64,000 nt of DNA from Isoetes taiwanensis. Its lineage: Eukaryota > Streptophyta > Lycopodiopsida > Isoetales > Isoetaceae. This document shows positions 31,312 through 42,579 of the stretch, one piece after another. The stretch's first letter is position 1, and every line of letters starts with the position of its first letter. A program made the translations under genes and the position numbers. The stretch is taken from positions 4,090,623-4,154,622 of the forward strand of contig JAJEKV010000027.1 of the NCBI GenBank assembly GCA_021234155.1. Direction: 5' to 3'. Below the pieces are notes generated by a model. The model did not search any database and was not told where the DNA came from. It saw only the letters and a list, made by a program, of their open reading frames with translations.

Positions 31312-32854
31312 GAAGGGGCAACCATTAATATTGACCCCATCACTTTGAAGGTCTGTAACCAGCAGACTAATTATCAGCAACAGCTTACAAACAGGCCTGG
31401 TTGGTACAAAGAAATAGGTGCATATGGGTATGCTGCTGCAGGCATTACTGCTCCCAATAAGGCAGTTCAGACTGTTCTTGGTTGCATTATGCTAAAGGAT
31501 CTACATAAAGTTTTCATCACCAAGGAATGTGAACTGAATGAGGGTGGTATCTCTGCCATTTTATTTCTTGGATTTGACAGAATGTTACAGTTGGTCTGCA
31601 GTTTTAAATCACAGGATTTTGATCATTGCAGAGATTTGATTGAACAAGCCTATCTGATCCTTCCTGCTGCACATATCCTTGATGATACAAATGATGTTTT
31701 CGACATTTTAGCATTCATTAAGGGCCTGACTATCCTTGAGAGTGCCAATTCATTAAAGATCTCTTATCCTCCTAATGATTCTGAGGTTTCTGCCCCTAAT
31801 GTTTCTGAAAATTCTACTCCCCTGCTTGATAACTGTCTGTTTGATTTAAACATGATCCCTATTATGGAACAGACTCCTGATGTGATTATTCCAGTAAGAG
31901 AGGATACCAGTAAGGAAGATATGGTCAAATTGGAACTGCTTAAGTATAATCTCAAAGAGTTGAATCTCTTTAACTGTGGACCTTTCCCCATCATGACCAG
32001 TAGGAATGTTGAGATACATGGTGAACAGTTCCAGCATACACTCTGGAATAGTAAAAATCTGGGTGTTATTGTTCCTATCAGTAAGGAGTCTCTGATCATG
32101 TTGGCACGCCTGCAAAAAGATGAGGTTCTTAAGGCTGAAAGTAATGCTTTGTCCTTCAACAAACCATTTAAAAGGATTGATTACAAGTTCCCCTTCAAGT
32201 TAGACTTTCTTGGAAGGACATGTGAATTAGGCAATGGCCTCTTTGTTGGACAAAAAGGGCATATGGCCAAAGTGGAAGAAAAAAGGATAGACTTTTACCT
32301 CAAGAAGATCTGGCGTACCTATTGCCCCTTTGTAAAGTGCAACTGTGACAAGATTTCAGACAAGAAGTGCCCTGATAATATCACTTGGTTTGATCATTTG
32401 CTGTGGCATATGCTCAATAATCTTGAGAAAATATGGCCTAATGATGCCATTCACATCAGGTTTGCTCGGTTTTCTACCTTTTTAGCATCTGAACCAATTA
32501 AATCAGTGGTACTGGCATATATTGGATATCTGGCTATCAGGAAAATCATGATTGATATGACTCATAAGTTTGCTGAAACGGGTGGAAATGTCAATTATGA
32601 CTTCAAACAGCGAATTTGAAGCTACAAAGTGATTGACATTCTGGAGAAGACTATTAAACCCGTGGTCATTTTTGTATGCACATCAGCATGACAATGCTAG
32701 TTTTGGATACTTACCCAGCAGGAAAAGGACTCAATCCAATAATACCATGGCAAGTGGTATACTGAGGCCTCCTAAATTGTCCAAAAGTTCTGCTAGTTCC
32801 AGTGCCACTAGTCGTGTTACTAACATTGGGGAGAATTCGAATATCAAACTCTAG
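31312..32854 (+). pseudogene. PLE unit 2 exon 2: unknown ORF1 protein
   Basis: Same protein as unit 1 exon 2. It is open from the acceptor through VKCNCDKISDKKCPDNITWFDHLLWHML and the hydrophobic IKSVVLAYIGYLAIRK segment. One frame change follows near NYDFKQ, then the Ser-rich tail to the terminal TAG at 32,852-32,854. The long uninterrupted stretch (31,312 to about 32,610) shows this is a real coding exon of about 510 residues. No recognised domain. Confidence 0.7.
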
Positions 32855-33015
32855 TCTGATTTTCGGTACTGAGATTGCAAGCTTCTAGAAAAGGTAGTTG
32901 TTTTAAATATCTTTACTTATTAGGCCACAGTGCCTTTATACTCCCCTTAAACTTTATGGGTTTTTTTACCCTACTTGCATAGATTTAATGACTTTGGTTT
33001 CTGTTTATACTGCAG

Positions 33016-35095
33016 AACAAAAATATAGGGTCCTCACTACAAGAGCGGATGGTAGGAGAAAGCTGCAAGTTATCAAAGAAAAACAAAAAAATAAATATGT
33101 TCACTTTTCTTACTTTTCAAAAGTTTTAGATAAGATCAAGTTTGCTGATGTATTCAGATCTGTCCTTATAAGGTATTTTGGTAATACTGGCCAGGAGATT
33201 TGGCAAACTACTATTTTTGGTTGGCGGTATTCGTCTAACCTTAAGGACATTTTCTACAAGCCTAAGTTGATCTTTGCTGAATCTACTCTATGTAATTGCC
33301 CTTGTGGCATTCCTGGGTGGTTTAAAGAAATACATAGATCCTTGCATTGGTCACATTAGGACCACGGATTTGAAGATTGTGCATAATAAAACTTTAAGAA
33401 ATTGGTTTTCCCTTGGACTTAATCACATCCCGGATTTCCCTTTTACTTTAGAAAGATTCAAGCTGGAAATGTTTGAAACTGTTGAGCAGTTTTTTGATGT
33501 GCACAGGATTGCATTGATGGAGGTTGATATGAGCATCATTGATGAATGTAAAAATACACTTCTGAAAGAAACTAAATGGCTTGCAAAGGCCTTTATTGGG
33601 AAAAAAACTGCTGGTTGCCAGAAGAAGTTTCATATTCTAGATGAGAAGGTTTGTAAAAACATTAATTGGTTAGTTGATAACATATACATTGCTGCAGTGG
33701 ATAAAGCAGCCAATAATCCGTCTTTTATTTGCCCAGTACATATCAGGGAAGCTGCTACTAAAAGGCTCAATAGCTCTGATTTCTCCAAATGTTGTATTGG
33801 ACAGGAACAATTGGTTAATAATATCTTGGAAGATATTAGAGGATTGCTGGGAGATGGCCACTATTCAAGCACCAACTTGCCTTACCTTTTGGGCTTATTC
33901 AAAGCACACAAAGCGGATTATAGGTGGATTACTAATGCCCATGAAACCATTTTTTCCATCAAGGTTTCTATTTTGGTCACTGATTCAATCTCATTACAGA
34001 GATATGGCCCTCTATCTGCTGGGATAAATGCAAGGCTGCAAACATGTTCATGGCCAACAAAATTAGGGCTTCATTTATGGTCAATTCTATATATGATGTG
34101 GTATGTAATCTACCATCAAAGATTTCTGATGTGTTTGTTGCTGATATCAATAAGTGCTATGAGAATATCCCACTAGAGGGTGATGATGGCATTTGCCATA
34201 TTTTGGAAGATGTCATTAAATTAGCTTGGAACTATAAGAAGAAGGAAAATGCTGAGACTGACATGTGGTATCACATTAACAATGATGGTAGTGCTGCTGT
34301 TGTATGGAAATCCAAAATTCCTGATGATAATTACTGGGCAAGGCTAAACAAAGATACCTTCACTCAATTAAATAATTGGCTGCTGAACAATTGCTTTTTG
34401 GCCATGTATAATGGAATATGGAGGCAGACTAAAGGCATCCCAATGGGATTCGCATCAAGCCCTGGATGGTGCAACATGTATTTGGCCTGGTTTGAATTCA
34501 GGTTTATTATGGGACTAATCTCACTTGGGGAATTACATATGGCTGCTGATTTCAGCAACACCTTTCGTTATATGGATGATATTTTAGGGATTAACAATCC
34601 TCATATCAGAGGTAGTTTGGGCATTGAGGAATGTGGAAATGACTACATGCAGCTTTATAATCTGAAGCTTTTGGTTATTAAAGATGAGACCACATATGAT
34701 ACAGATAGTGCTTCTTTTTGGCGTAAAAGCTGCATTTTCTTAATATGAGCATCGGAGTTTTTGCTCCACATCTTGGAGTATATGCTACATATAGATATGA
34801 CAAAAGATGTAAACTTCCTTTTGCTGTTTCAAGGTTTATTCATGCTTGCAGCTGTCGGCCGTATTTAATGGCCTGCAATGTTATTCTTTCCCAAATACAG
34901 CCCTATTTGTATGTGCATAACAATCCTGTCAGAGCTGCTAGTGATATATTGGGACTCATGAACACCTTTATTAGCAATGGCTTCAATAAGAAAGATGTTT
35001 GGAACAAGGTCACCAAGGTTTTAAATGAGCAGATGTTTCCAGGCCTTAATTACGACATCAGAATCCTCATTTTTGAGCTCAATAGGTATAGGTAA
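33016..35095 (+). pseudogene. PLE unit 2 exon 3: reverse transcriptase
   Basis: Same RT as unit 1. The central part (about 34,040-34,740) is open through motif A (VADINKCYENIP), motif B (KGIPMGFASSP, then WCNMYLAWFEF) and motif C (FRYMDDILGINN). Three or four frame changes lie elsewhere, near the CPCGIPG knuckle, near the finger motif HETIFS, and after motif C. All catalytic aspartates are present. There is no in-frame ATG at the exon start except in a different frame within the intron-exon junction. Confidence 0.8.
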
Positions 35096-35144
35096 GTTCT
35101 TTTCATATCAGACAAGAGGTTTAATTCCATGACTATTTTATAGT

Positions 35145-35230
35145 TGGCAGGAGGGTCCCTTTGCTAGCAAAGGGGTCCTCCGGCCTTATTTGCTAGTATA
35201 TTGGACCCTATCTGCCTTCCGGAAGGAGGT

Positions 35231-35291
<61 letters not shown>
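35145..35291 (+). other. 3' double-hairpin of PLE unit 2 plus (TA)n spacer
   Basis: Hairpins identical to unit 1, followed by about 57 bp of (TA)n. The spacer is longer than between units 1 and 2, so TA length changes quickly or is set at each insertion. Confidence 0.8.
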
Positions 35292-35294
<3 letters not shown>

Positions 35295-37870
35295 TCTACT
35301 AGGCTGCTCTGCTTCTCTTTATGATCATATGTGGTTTGGAATGGTAAGTTGGTCTATGATTATGCAAATGGTCTTAGACTATTGCCTGCTGAATTCACAG
35401 GATATATGACTCTTGGTAAATAGGTTGACCTTGATCCTTGTCTGGCTTTACTATTAATTTTTGGTTCTAACTCTGGTTCTATTTTTCGCTATGCTCAATT
35501 ATTGTTAACCAGTCCCTGGTTATGTAATGGTTGTTAGATGTCACCAAGAAACAAAGCAGACATATTACTATTGAGGAGCTAGTTGATCCCGCCATAGTCT
35601 TGTTACTTTTTGTTTTGACACCACGATCTTGCTACTTTTAGTTCTGGCACCAAGCATATTGTAATGGTTAGGTTTTACTGGAAATGCATATATTCTACAA
35701 TCAATTGGTGATGTATTGTTGGTACTCCCTGGATGGGGCCGTGTTTACCTGGGTGTCCATTCTACTTGTGTAAATACAGTGATGATGTAAGATAATATTA
35801 AGCTCTCTAGCATCTTCAAAGGTTCGTGAGATATGTGTCTCCTTGTTTACTATATGGCAACATTTTTATCCTTGCTATTTTATGTTAAACATATTGCGTA
35901 GTGGTTAGCTTTATATTCCATTATTTGTGGCCATCGAATTTTTAATAATTTGCTAACCCTAATATGGCATTTTGCGAAGTCGAATGCCCTAATTCTTTAG
36001 CCGGGAGCGTATGCTGATACACCTTTGATTCATGACATGGCGCCAAGACAAATGGCAACTACGGCTGGATATTAGGTCACAATCTGTTACAGGCTAGACT
36101 AGTTGGCCTTAAATCCGACCTTGGATCTATACAGTTATGGGTCAATGGCTCAGATCATGATTTATCAGTCTTGTAACCAAGACTTGATGTATTCGTTATG
36201 CATTAAGCTATTAGGTAATGTTAATTACTTTCTTAGTGGCTCTACTATAAATGAATGCACTTCTGATCATATTTTCTGTGCTCTTAAAATGGCTGGGCGT
36301 CCTGAAGGCTCCCAGAACAAAGGTCTGACTAGAGGAAAGCTTATTGATGTACTCAGAAGGGCTGGCATTGAGCACCCCAGCCCACAGCCTTCAAAAGCAC
36401 AATTGCTTGAGTTGTGTAGGATACACAAGGTGGATCCTAATGGGAAAACTGCATGCACTATCACTCAGTTTATTCCCAATTTGCAGCCATGTGCAAATAC
36501 TTCCAAAGCTAAGGAAATTCCTGCGGAAATCCCTGCTGAAAATGTTCAGTTTGTTGCTGATTCTTGTGAGGAAGAGGACGATCTCTCAGATGAGGAAATT
36601 CAGCTCAATCAGGTTTACCATATGCTCTCAGTATTAATATTTCATTATCAGTATTTCCTTTGTATGATTTGCCTGGATCTATTGTTCTTAAGCAGGAAGT
36701 TCCATTGTTAGAATGTTTTTGTGACCGGTAATAGTGTTGCTTATTGCTTCCATCTTAAAATTTTTGATGCCGGGTGAGCATTTTACCATATAATTCTAAT
36801 GTGGACGCCTCGAGTGCATAAATTAAATGGATTTTCCTTAACATTATATTATCATAATACATATTATTTCCTTGTACTTTGGTCCGGATCTGTTATTGTT
36901 TATGGTAGCACTGAAATGACATCTGCATAAGAATAATCTGGCCTGCTTAGGGCCTGACTTGGAATACATTCCTACCCTGATGTATAAGGCAATATCCTGA
37001 TTCTACTACTTTCTTTTCTTTATGGTTTGTTGTAATATGTTTCTAAATAATTTAGAGTGATGCTTTCTTTTTGGCTGGTCTTTGGGTGGTGCAGCTACAT
37101 GTGTAGGTCTTGAGGCATATTGTGGTATAATAAGGTTATTATAGATGGATGGATCTAACCTGCAAAACCTTGTTCTGCATATTTGTTGTTGTTCTGCATA
37201 GTTATTGTAGATAGAATGATCTAACCTGCAAAACCCGGTTTGTTCTGCATGATAATTGTTTTTCTCTCCCATTTAATCTCTTTTATCCGTTATTATTTCC
37301 TCGCTTTAATCTATGTCTTTAAAATCGAAAATCCTCGGTATATTGTCTATGTTTATGACTCATCCTGCCACTTGCATATTTGATTGCTGATATTTAAGGA
37401 ATCGTAACATGACTAAACATGATTCTGCCAGTATAAATATCCAGTTTTGCTCATTTGGGTAAAGGGCTAATAGCCAAGGATGTTTTCTGCTTACCTGCTA
37501 GTCAATTTCAGAATTACCCAGTAGGGCTAATGTCCGATTTGTTTGATCAAGCAGTAACCAAACATCCTTCTCCCAATCTCGTATGGTTGTGGTTTGATGG
37601 TACACTTTGTTGACATATCTCAGTTTCACAAGACTTATATTCTACTGTTATTGTTTTAAGTTCTCTAATTCTTAGAACTCTCCAAAGGTATTTACCTCTC
37701 AATTGGGAAAAGTTTGTATTCAATACTTGTAATAATAAGTTTACTTTTATATCTGATCTAAATCTCCAAGGCTTCCCCTCTGGGGTCAGATAAGTCCAGT
37801 AGTTGTTACTACTTGGATGATTAGTCAAACCTTTAGTTTTTTCTAGTTTGGTTTTTTCTAGTCTTGTCTA
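35291..37870 (+). mobile_element. PLE unit 3: head-only copy
   Basis: 2.58 kb starting AAATTCTACTAGGCTGCTC like the other units. It contains leader, exon 1 and most of intron 1, and stops at CTAGTCTTGTCTATAT, where G begins. The missing remainder does not reappear on the far side of G: the right arm of H follows there. So this copy was 3' truncated before or during insertion of G. Confidence 0.8.
36289..36612 (+). CDS. PLE unit 3 exon 1: AT-hook-like and SAP-like N-terminus (best copy)
   Basis: 108 open codons from ATG to the phase-0 donor CAATCAG|GTTTAC. Residues 3-10 GRPEGSQNK form an AT-hook-like core. Residues about 14-45 (RGKLIDVLRRAGI, then SKAQLLELCRIHKV) fit the two helices of a SAP motif. 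Residues 75-108 are acidic (DSCEEEDDLSDEEIQLNQ). It is the only copy with an undisturbed N-terminus and was used to interpret the others. An upstream in-frame ATG at 36,103 would add 62 residues, but the GC-poor leader and lack of the same frame in other units favour 36,289. Expected role: DNA binding for the ORF1 or RT protein. Confidence 0.7.
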
Positions 37871-38199
37871 TATCTGTTATATATATACAATTACTTAAGC
37901 ACCCCCCTTGTTATATAGAGATTGATCACAACCGTTGAATGTGAAATCAACGGTCCTAATGCAACCACCTCGTCGTTATCTAAGCCCCCTTGTTATGTAG
38001 AGATTGATCTCAACCGTTGAATGTGCAAGATTGACGGCCCAGATAGAGCCACCCTTATTTGGGGCTTTTGAGCTGAGCCGTTGGATCTTAAGATTTAATC
38101 TTAGCCGTTGGTTAAAAGTCACTGAAATAAATGCCAACTTAAGAGGTGTCACCATGTCATATTGTTTCCCCTTAAAAAAAAAAATATTCAAAAATTATT

Positions 38200-41100
38200 A
38201 AAGCATTGCACGTTTGCACGCACTTGATGAGGTGGCATCTCAAAAGCTTCAATCCCGCTTCAGGGAAACCATGACGATCAGGTATGGCGGAGTGGGGCTC
38301 GAATCTACCGCTCCCAGACGATCGTGGGCTCACTGTCGACCACTCCATGCACCGCACAGGAGTACTTTTATTTCTGGTTCTGACATTCCGGAATGCTTAA
38401 CACTCTCATGCTGCCAGATTTAGTCAGATTGGCCGCGAGACCTAGGGTTGATCCAAGGAGGCAATCTTTTGAGGTTTTTGTGGCCCTTGAAGATGACGGC
38501 CGGTTTGGTTGCATCCATTGCGGGTGAAAAAAAGCAGGACTACCTCTACACGGCTGCAAACTTAGGGGACCGCTTTTAAACCGACGAGTCATGGATTCAT
38601 TATTGTCCGAAGTCACTTGTCGCTTTTGTCTCCTATTAGCGTAATCTAAAGCTCAGAGGCACTCGCTTTAACTTCCAGATAATTTACGATTCCCTTATAG
38701 ATTGTGCTTGTTGTTTTGACTTGATATGTTTACTTGCAGGGGAGGCCTTTTACAGTGGGAATGGAATAATTGAACAAGCTCCAACAGATTCCACAAATTG
38801 CAGCATGTGCTAAAGATGAATTTGGAAAGGCGCTTTTCAGATATGGAAGTTTTCTCAGTTGTGGGTTGGCATTTTTAAAATGCACGCATCAAACGGTGGG
38901 TTGGGTTTTTAAAATGCGCGCATCAAACTGTTCCCCAATCCTTCCATGTGCTGTTGCAAGTATCTGCATACTTTAGTAGTATTGATTTAAACGTGCGCAG
39001 CTTGAAAATGCACTCATACTAAGCTAGCGCATTGCATGCACTATTTTTGGAGTTATATTTGAGGCTTTCTGATCTGTTTCCCCACATGCAACAGGTGATC
39101 ATTGATATTAAGATTGGGCCTTGCACAAGACGACGTGTCAACTGATTCTCTGCTTCCCAACACACATCCAATTCAAGATTTCATTTCTTCTGTGAGGGCA
39201 CAAAGTGATGCCCAGCCATCAGAATCTGCAAATCTTAGATCATAATGACTTTCAAAGTTTGTTCCTGATCAGATCTTCACATGACTGGCATCAGCATTGA
39301 TGCTGCTGTAATGGCGAAAAAAAGGGGTGGTATATCAAGCATTCTTAGCATGGCACATTTCCGCATATGTTGTGTTGTTATGTGGAACGGAAGGGGGAGG
39401 GGCATTCTTGCCGATCCCGAAAAAAGGAGGCGGCCGGATTCTCGGCAGTCGTGGGTCGGCAAGAATGTCGGACCCCTTGCCGCCCACGACGCCAAGGCAA
39501 GGTAACCCGATTCTACGTGTTTTGGCATAGCTATTTGCCATTCTTGTTTTGAATGGACGTAAAAAATCACGGGAAGGCGTACCCACTTGCCTTTGACGAG
39601 GGGAACTGGATTATTGCAAGGCTCCATGATGATGTAATGGAACCATGGGTCTGTGGTAAGAAACTTCTAGATTTCTTTAAGAAAGTGGTAAGAAACTTCT
39701 AGATTTCTAGACTTCTACTTTGTGTTTGCATTCTTGGGTTGGGTTCCGGCTTTTGAAGCTGTCTTTATTTGTGCCGTTAAGGTTTTATTCATTGTGGGCC
39801 GTTGGTGTTCTTCTGTGTAAGTTTTCGTAGCAGGTTGATCAACCTCAACATCTCTGCTGGATGGCGGGCTTCCATTGTTTTTGAACAGCTTGCAATCTTT
39901 CTTTGGCATGTTCGACATCTGTGACTGGCCTCTTTCTGATTCCGTACATGGCCTGTGCCGTTTCTAAAGCATTGACAGGGGTTTTTGCAAATAGGTAAAA
40001 GAATTTCTTCCTGCTTTATGCAAATGTTTCAGGATTCTCCTTTTTTAGCTTTCGATTTTTGTTGGGGTGCATACAACATAACTTTTTCCTATGTCACAGC
40101 TTTTCTTGAAATTGATTTCATCCTATCCAATACTTCTCATAGACGTTTTCTAAAGAATACCTTTCTCAGGCCATCACTGGAAGATCTGTTACTTTCGTAG
40201 CCTCAAGTTTGTCAGCTTCTTGAGTCGTGATTGATGTAATTTAATGCGTTTGGTTTTTTCTTCAGGTTAGCATCAACAACATGCAGTAGGATGAGTTGTC
40301 ACGATGGTTCTCTGCTAAGGAAGATCAAAGGACGCATCTGAGAATAATCTTCTCGAATTTTCTTGGCATTTTGTGACCCAAGATCAGGAAAAATTCAAGG
40401 ATTTGGATGCCGAATTCCTCTGTCCAATTTGTTTATAGGTGAGCTTCTGCATTTCGGCAATTTTTGTTCTTGATTTTGTTCCTCCTTTGCATAACATATT
40501 TCTCAAAAATCTTCGTCTCTGGCTGATTTCATTCAGTTTTGAGCATTTGGGTGCATTGTTTTTTAGAAGATTATGACTCTTTCCATTTTATGCATATTTT
40601 AGCATTTGGGTGCATTGTTTTTCAAATGTTTGACTCTTTCCATTTTATGCATTGACTTCCTTATTATCTCAGAAGTTTAACTTGACTTACATTGAATGTT
40701 AGGCACATATTGACAAAGTGTTTTTGAATGCAACAAATTTGCAGGAATCGGAGCTTTAAGTATCTTACCTTAAAGAAATATTAAGGGAATGTTTACACAA
40801 CGTTAAGTTATATTCAAAGATTTTTTAAATCAAATATGAGAGAATGTCATAGAATCCCTACACATAATGTGAAAAATATTGCTTGCACTTTGTCGAAGAT
40901 TCCTTTTTATTTATTACAACTTTTTAGAATGTTGTTTCAAAGGGAAATGAGCTAGACATTGTTTTCTTTACATAGATGGTTGACATGTAAAACATCTTAT
41001 AATAGCTAATTAAAATACCAAGTTGGAATTTAAACAAGTTCAAGTGCTATTTTGAGAATCAAGGCTCTAAAATTAAGCAATTGTGATTGAATAGAGTGAC

Positions 41101-41420
41101 TGGACTTACTTGGTATAGATTGGTGAAATGGTAGTCTAATTTGCTAAGCCTAGATTAGACGATTTCAAAAAGGTAGATTGGTGTTAAACTACATACTGCT
41201 AAGGGACCGGGCGACTGAGGTTATGTAGTCACGCGGAGGTAATCTTCATTGAATGACTTGAATACATTTTCCAGTATAACATGACCTTATTTTCTATGAC
41301 TTCTTCAGCTTTAGCTCGGCTTGACTTTTCAATTCTAACCATTACCCAGTAGGGTGGTCTTTGACTTAAAACCTTCATTCGAAAAATCCGATCTCAAGTA
41401 ACAGTCGACTTTGTACAATC
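38200..41420. other. G interior, left part: possible captured exon fragments
   Basis: No complete gene. Three short pieces look exon-like. About 38,742-38,870 follows a good acceptor (TTTACTTGCAG|GGGAGG) and encodes LQQIPQIAACAKDEFGKALFRYG. About 39,115-39,235 encodes DVSTDSLLPNTHPIQDFISS. About 39,550-39,640 encodes NHGKAYPLAFDEGNWIIARL. None is recognised. An inverted repeat (CATTCTTGCCGA with TCGGCAAGAATG) lies at 39,402-39,470, and GTGGTAAGAAACTTCTAG is directly repeated at about 39,652 and 39,685. Confidence 0.3.
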
Positions 41421-41424
41421 CCTT

Positions 41425-41452
41425 ATAGTACAAGGACTTGTATATATATATA

Positions 41453-41551
<99 letters not shown>

Positions 41552-41567
41552 AGTCTTTGTACTATCA
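41425..41567. repeat. Uninterrupted palindromic (TA)n cassette inside G
   Basis: TAGTACAAGGACTTGTA, about 110 bp of (TA)n with one ATTTTAT interruption, then TACAAGTCTTTGTACTA. Flanks are ordinary AT-rich DNA, not foldback arms. It is the same cassette that lies at the centres of F1-F4, here standing alone with no element inside. Confidence 0.85.
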
Positions 41568-42420
41568 ATGGGTCTATGAACTATGGTCCATAAACATTTG
41601 GGAACAAATCCAAGCTTAAATAGATCAAGGTCTAAGAATGTCAAGAATTAGGTTAGAAGAAGTCAAATAAAATTCAATTGAGTTGCACTATGACCTCATA
41701 ACATGCACACCACTGTCAATGCTATCTCTATGCTATCTTTGATAGTTATTTACAGATGTAGCAGACATAGTTATTCACTGACAGGTTGGTTAGCAATGGG
41801 GCATAACCACATACCAGATTACCCCTTAAGTTCAAGCAACAAAGATTTCAAAAAGAATTTTAGGCTTCTTTATCTCTAGTCTCCGCTTTGATATTCTCAC
41901 CCTAAAAATAACAATATAATGGTACAAAGCTAAAGGACTAACATAGCCAAAAAAGAACATATTATAGGGCCTTCTTGTTCATAAAAATCACTGGATACCC
42001 AATCTTGGACTCTATGGTCAAAGGCATAGCTCAATCATGGTCCAAAGGCGCTTCTAATCATCACATTATAAGACTTGTTTAGCTCAAAGATATGTAAAAA
42101 AAGCTTAGCGTAACCTCGTGTATACACAAAAGTTGGATGCAAATAATGACGTTGAACCGGTAACACTAGCTCACTATTGTTTTCGGTAAAAGAGTCGAAG
42201 TTAAATTTGAATTTAAAGTAAAAGGGTGCCTGAAGATTTTAGCATGGAATGTGTTTGATTTTGTCATTACATTAATTACTTGCTAGAATTCAAGAAGTCA
42301 ATTTTCGCATTGGAGAAGTCATGCTCACCCTAGTGGGCAAGGCTAATTATGAAAATTCCAACAACTATTCATTTTCATGTGAGGATGTTTCGTAAACGAT
42401 TGCAATGCAATAATGTACTA

Positions 42421-42575
42421 GGAAAGTTCTAGTCGAGGAAATTCCTCGAGGGAATTTCTCGAGGCGAGCCGCTAGACGAAGGCGGCGCAAGCGCGAAGCC
42501 GCAGCCGCCGCCGAAGTCCGGGCGGTCGCCGAGAGAATATTCCCCGAGGGAATATTCTCGAGACATAGAACTTTC
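42421..42575. mobile_element. Small GC-rich palindromic insertion
   Basis: The terminal inverted repeat GGAAAGTTCTA ... TAGAACTTTCC encloses about 130 bp. Inside are two near-perfect palindromes (GAAATTCCTCGAGGGAATTTC and GAGAATATTCCC with GGGAATATTCTC) around a strongly GC-rich core (GCCGCAGCCGCCGCCGAAG). Base composition is unlike the AT-rich surroundings. Probably a MITE-like insertion. Confidence 0.55.
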
Positions 42576-42579
42576 CCTT

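Larger units (their letters stand above)
28594..35234 (+). mobile_element. PLE unit 2: full-length, head-to-tail with unit 1
   Basis: About 6.64 kb with the same layout as unit 1: exon 1 29,585-29,907; intron 1 29,908-31,311; exon 2 31,312-32,893; intron 2 32,894-33,015; RT exon 33,016-35,095; hairpins 35,145-35,234. It is near-identical to unit 1 over coding and non-coding parts, so tandem formation was recent. It lacks the internal ORF1 stop of unit 1 but has interruptions of its own. Confidence 0.85.
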
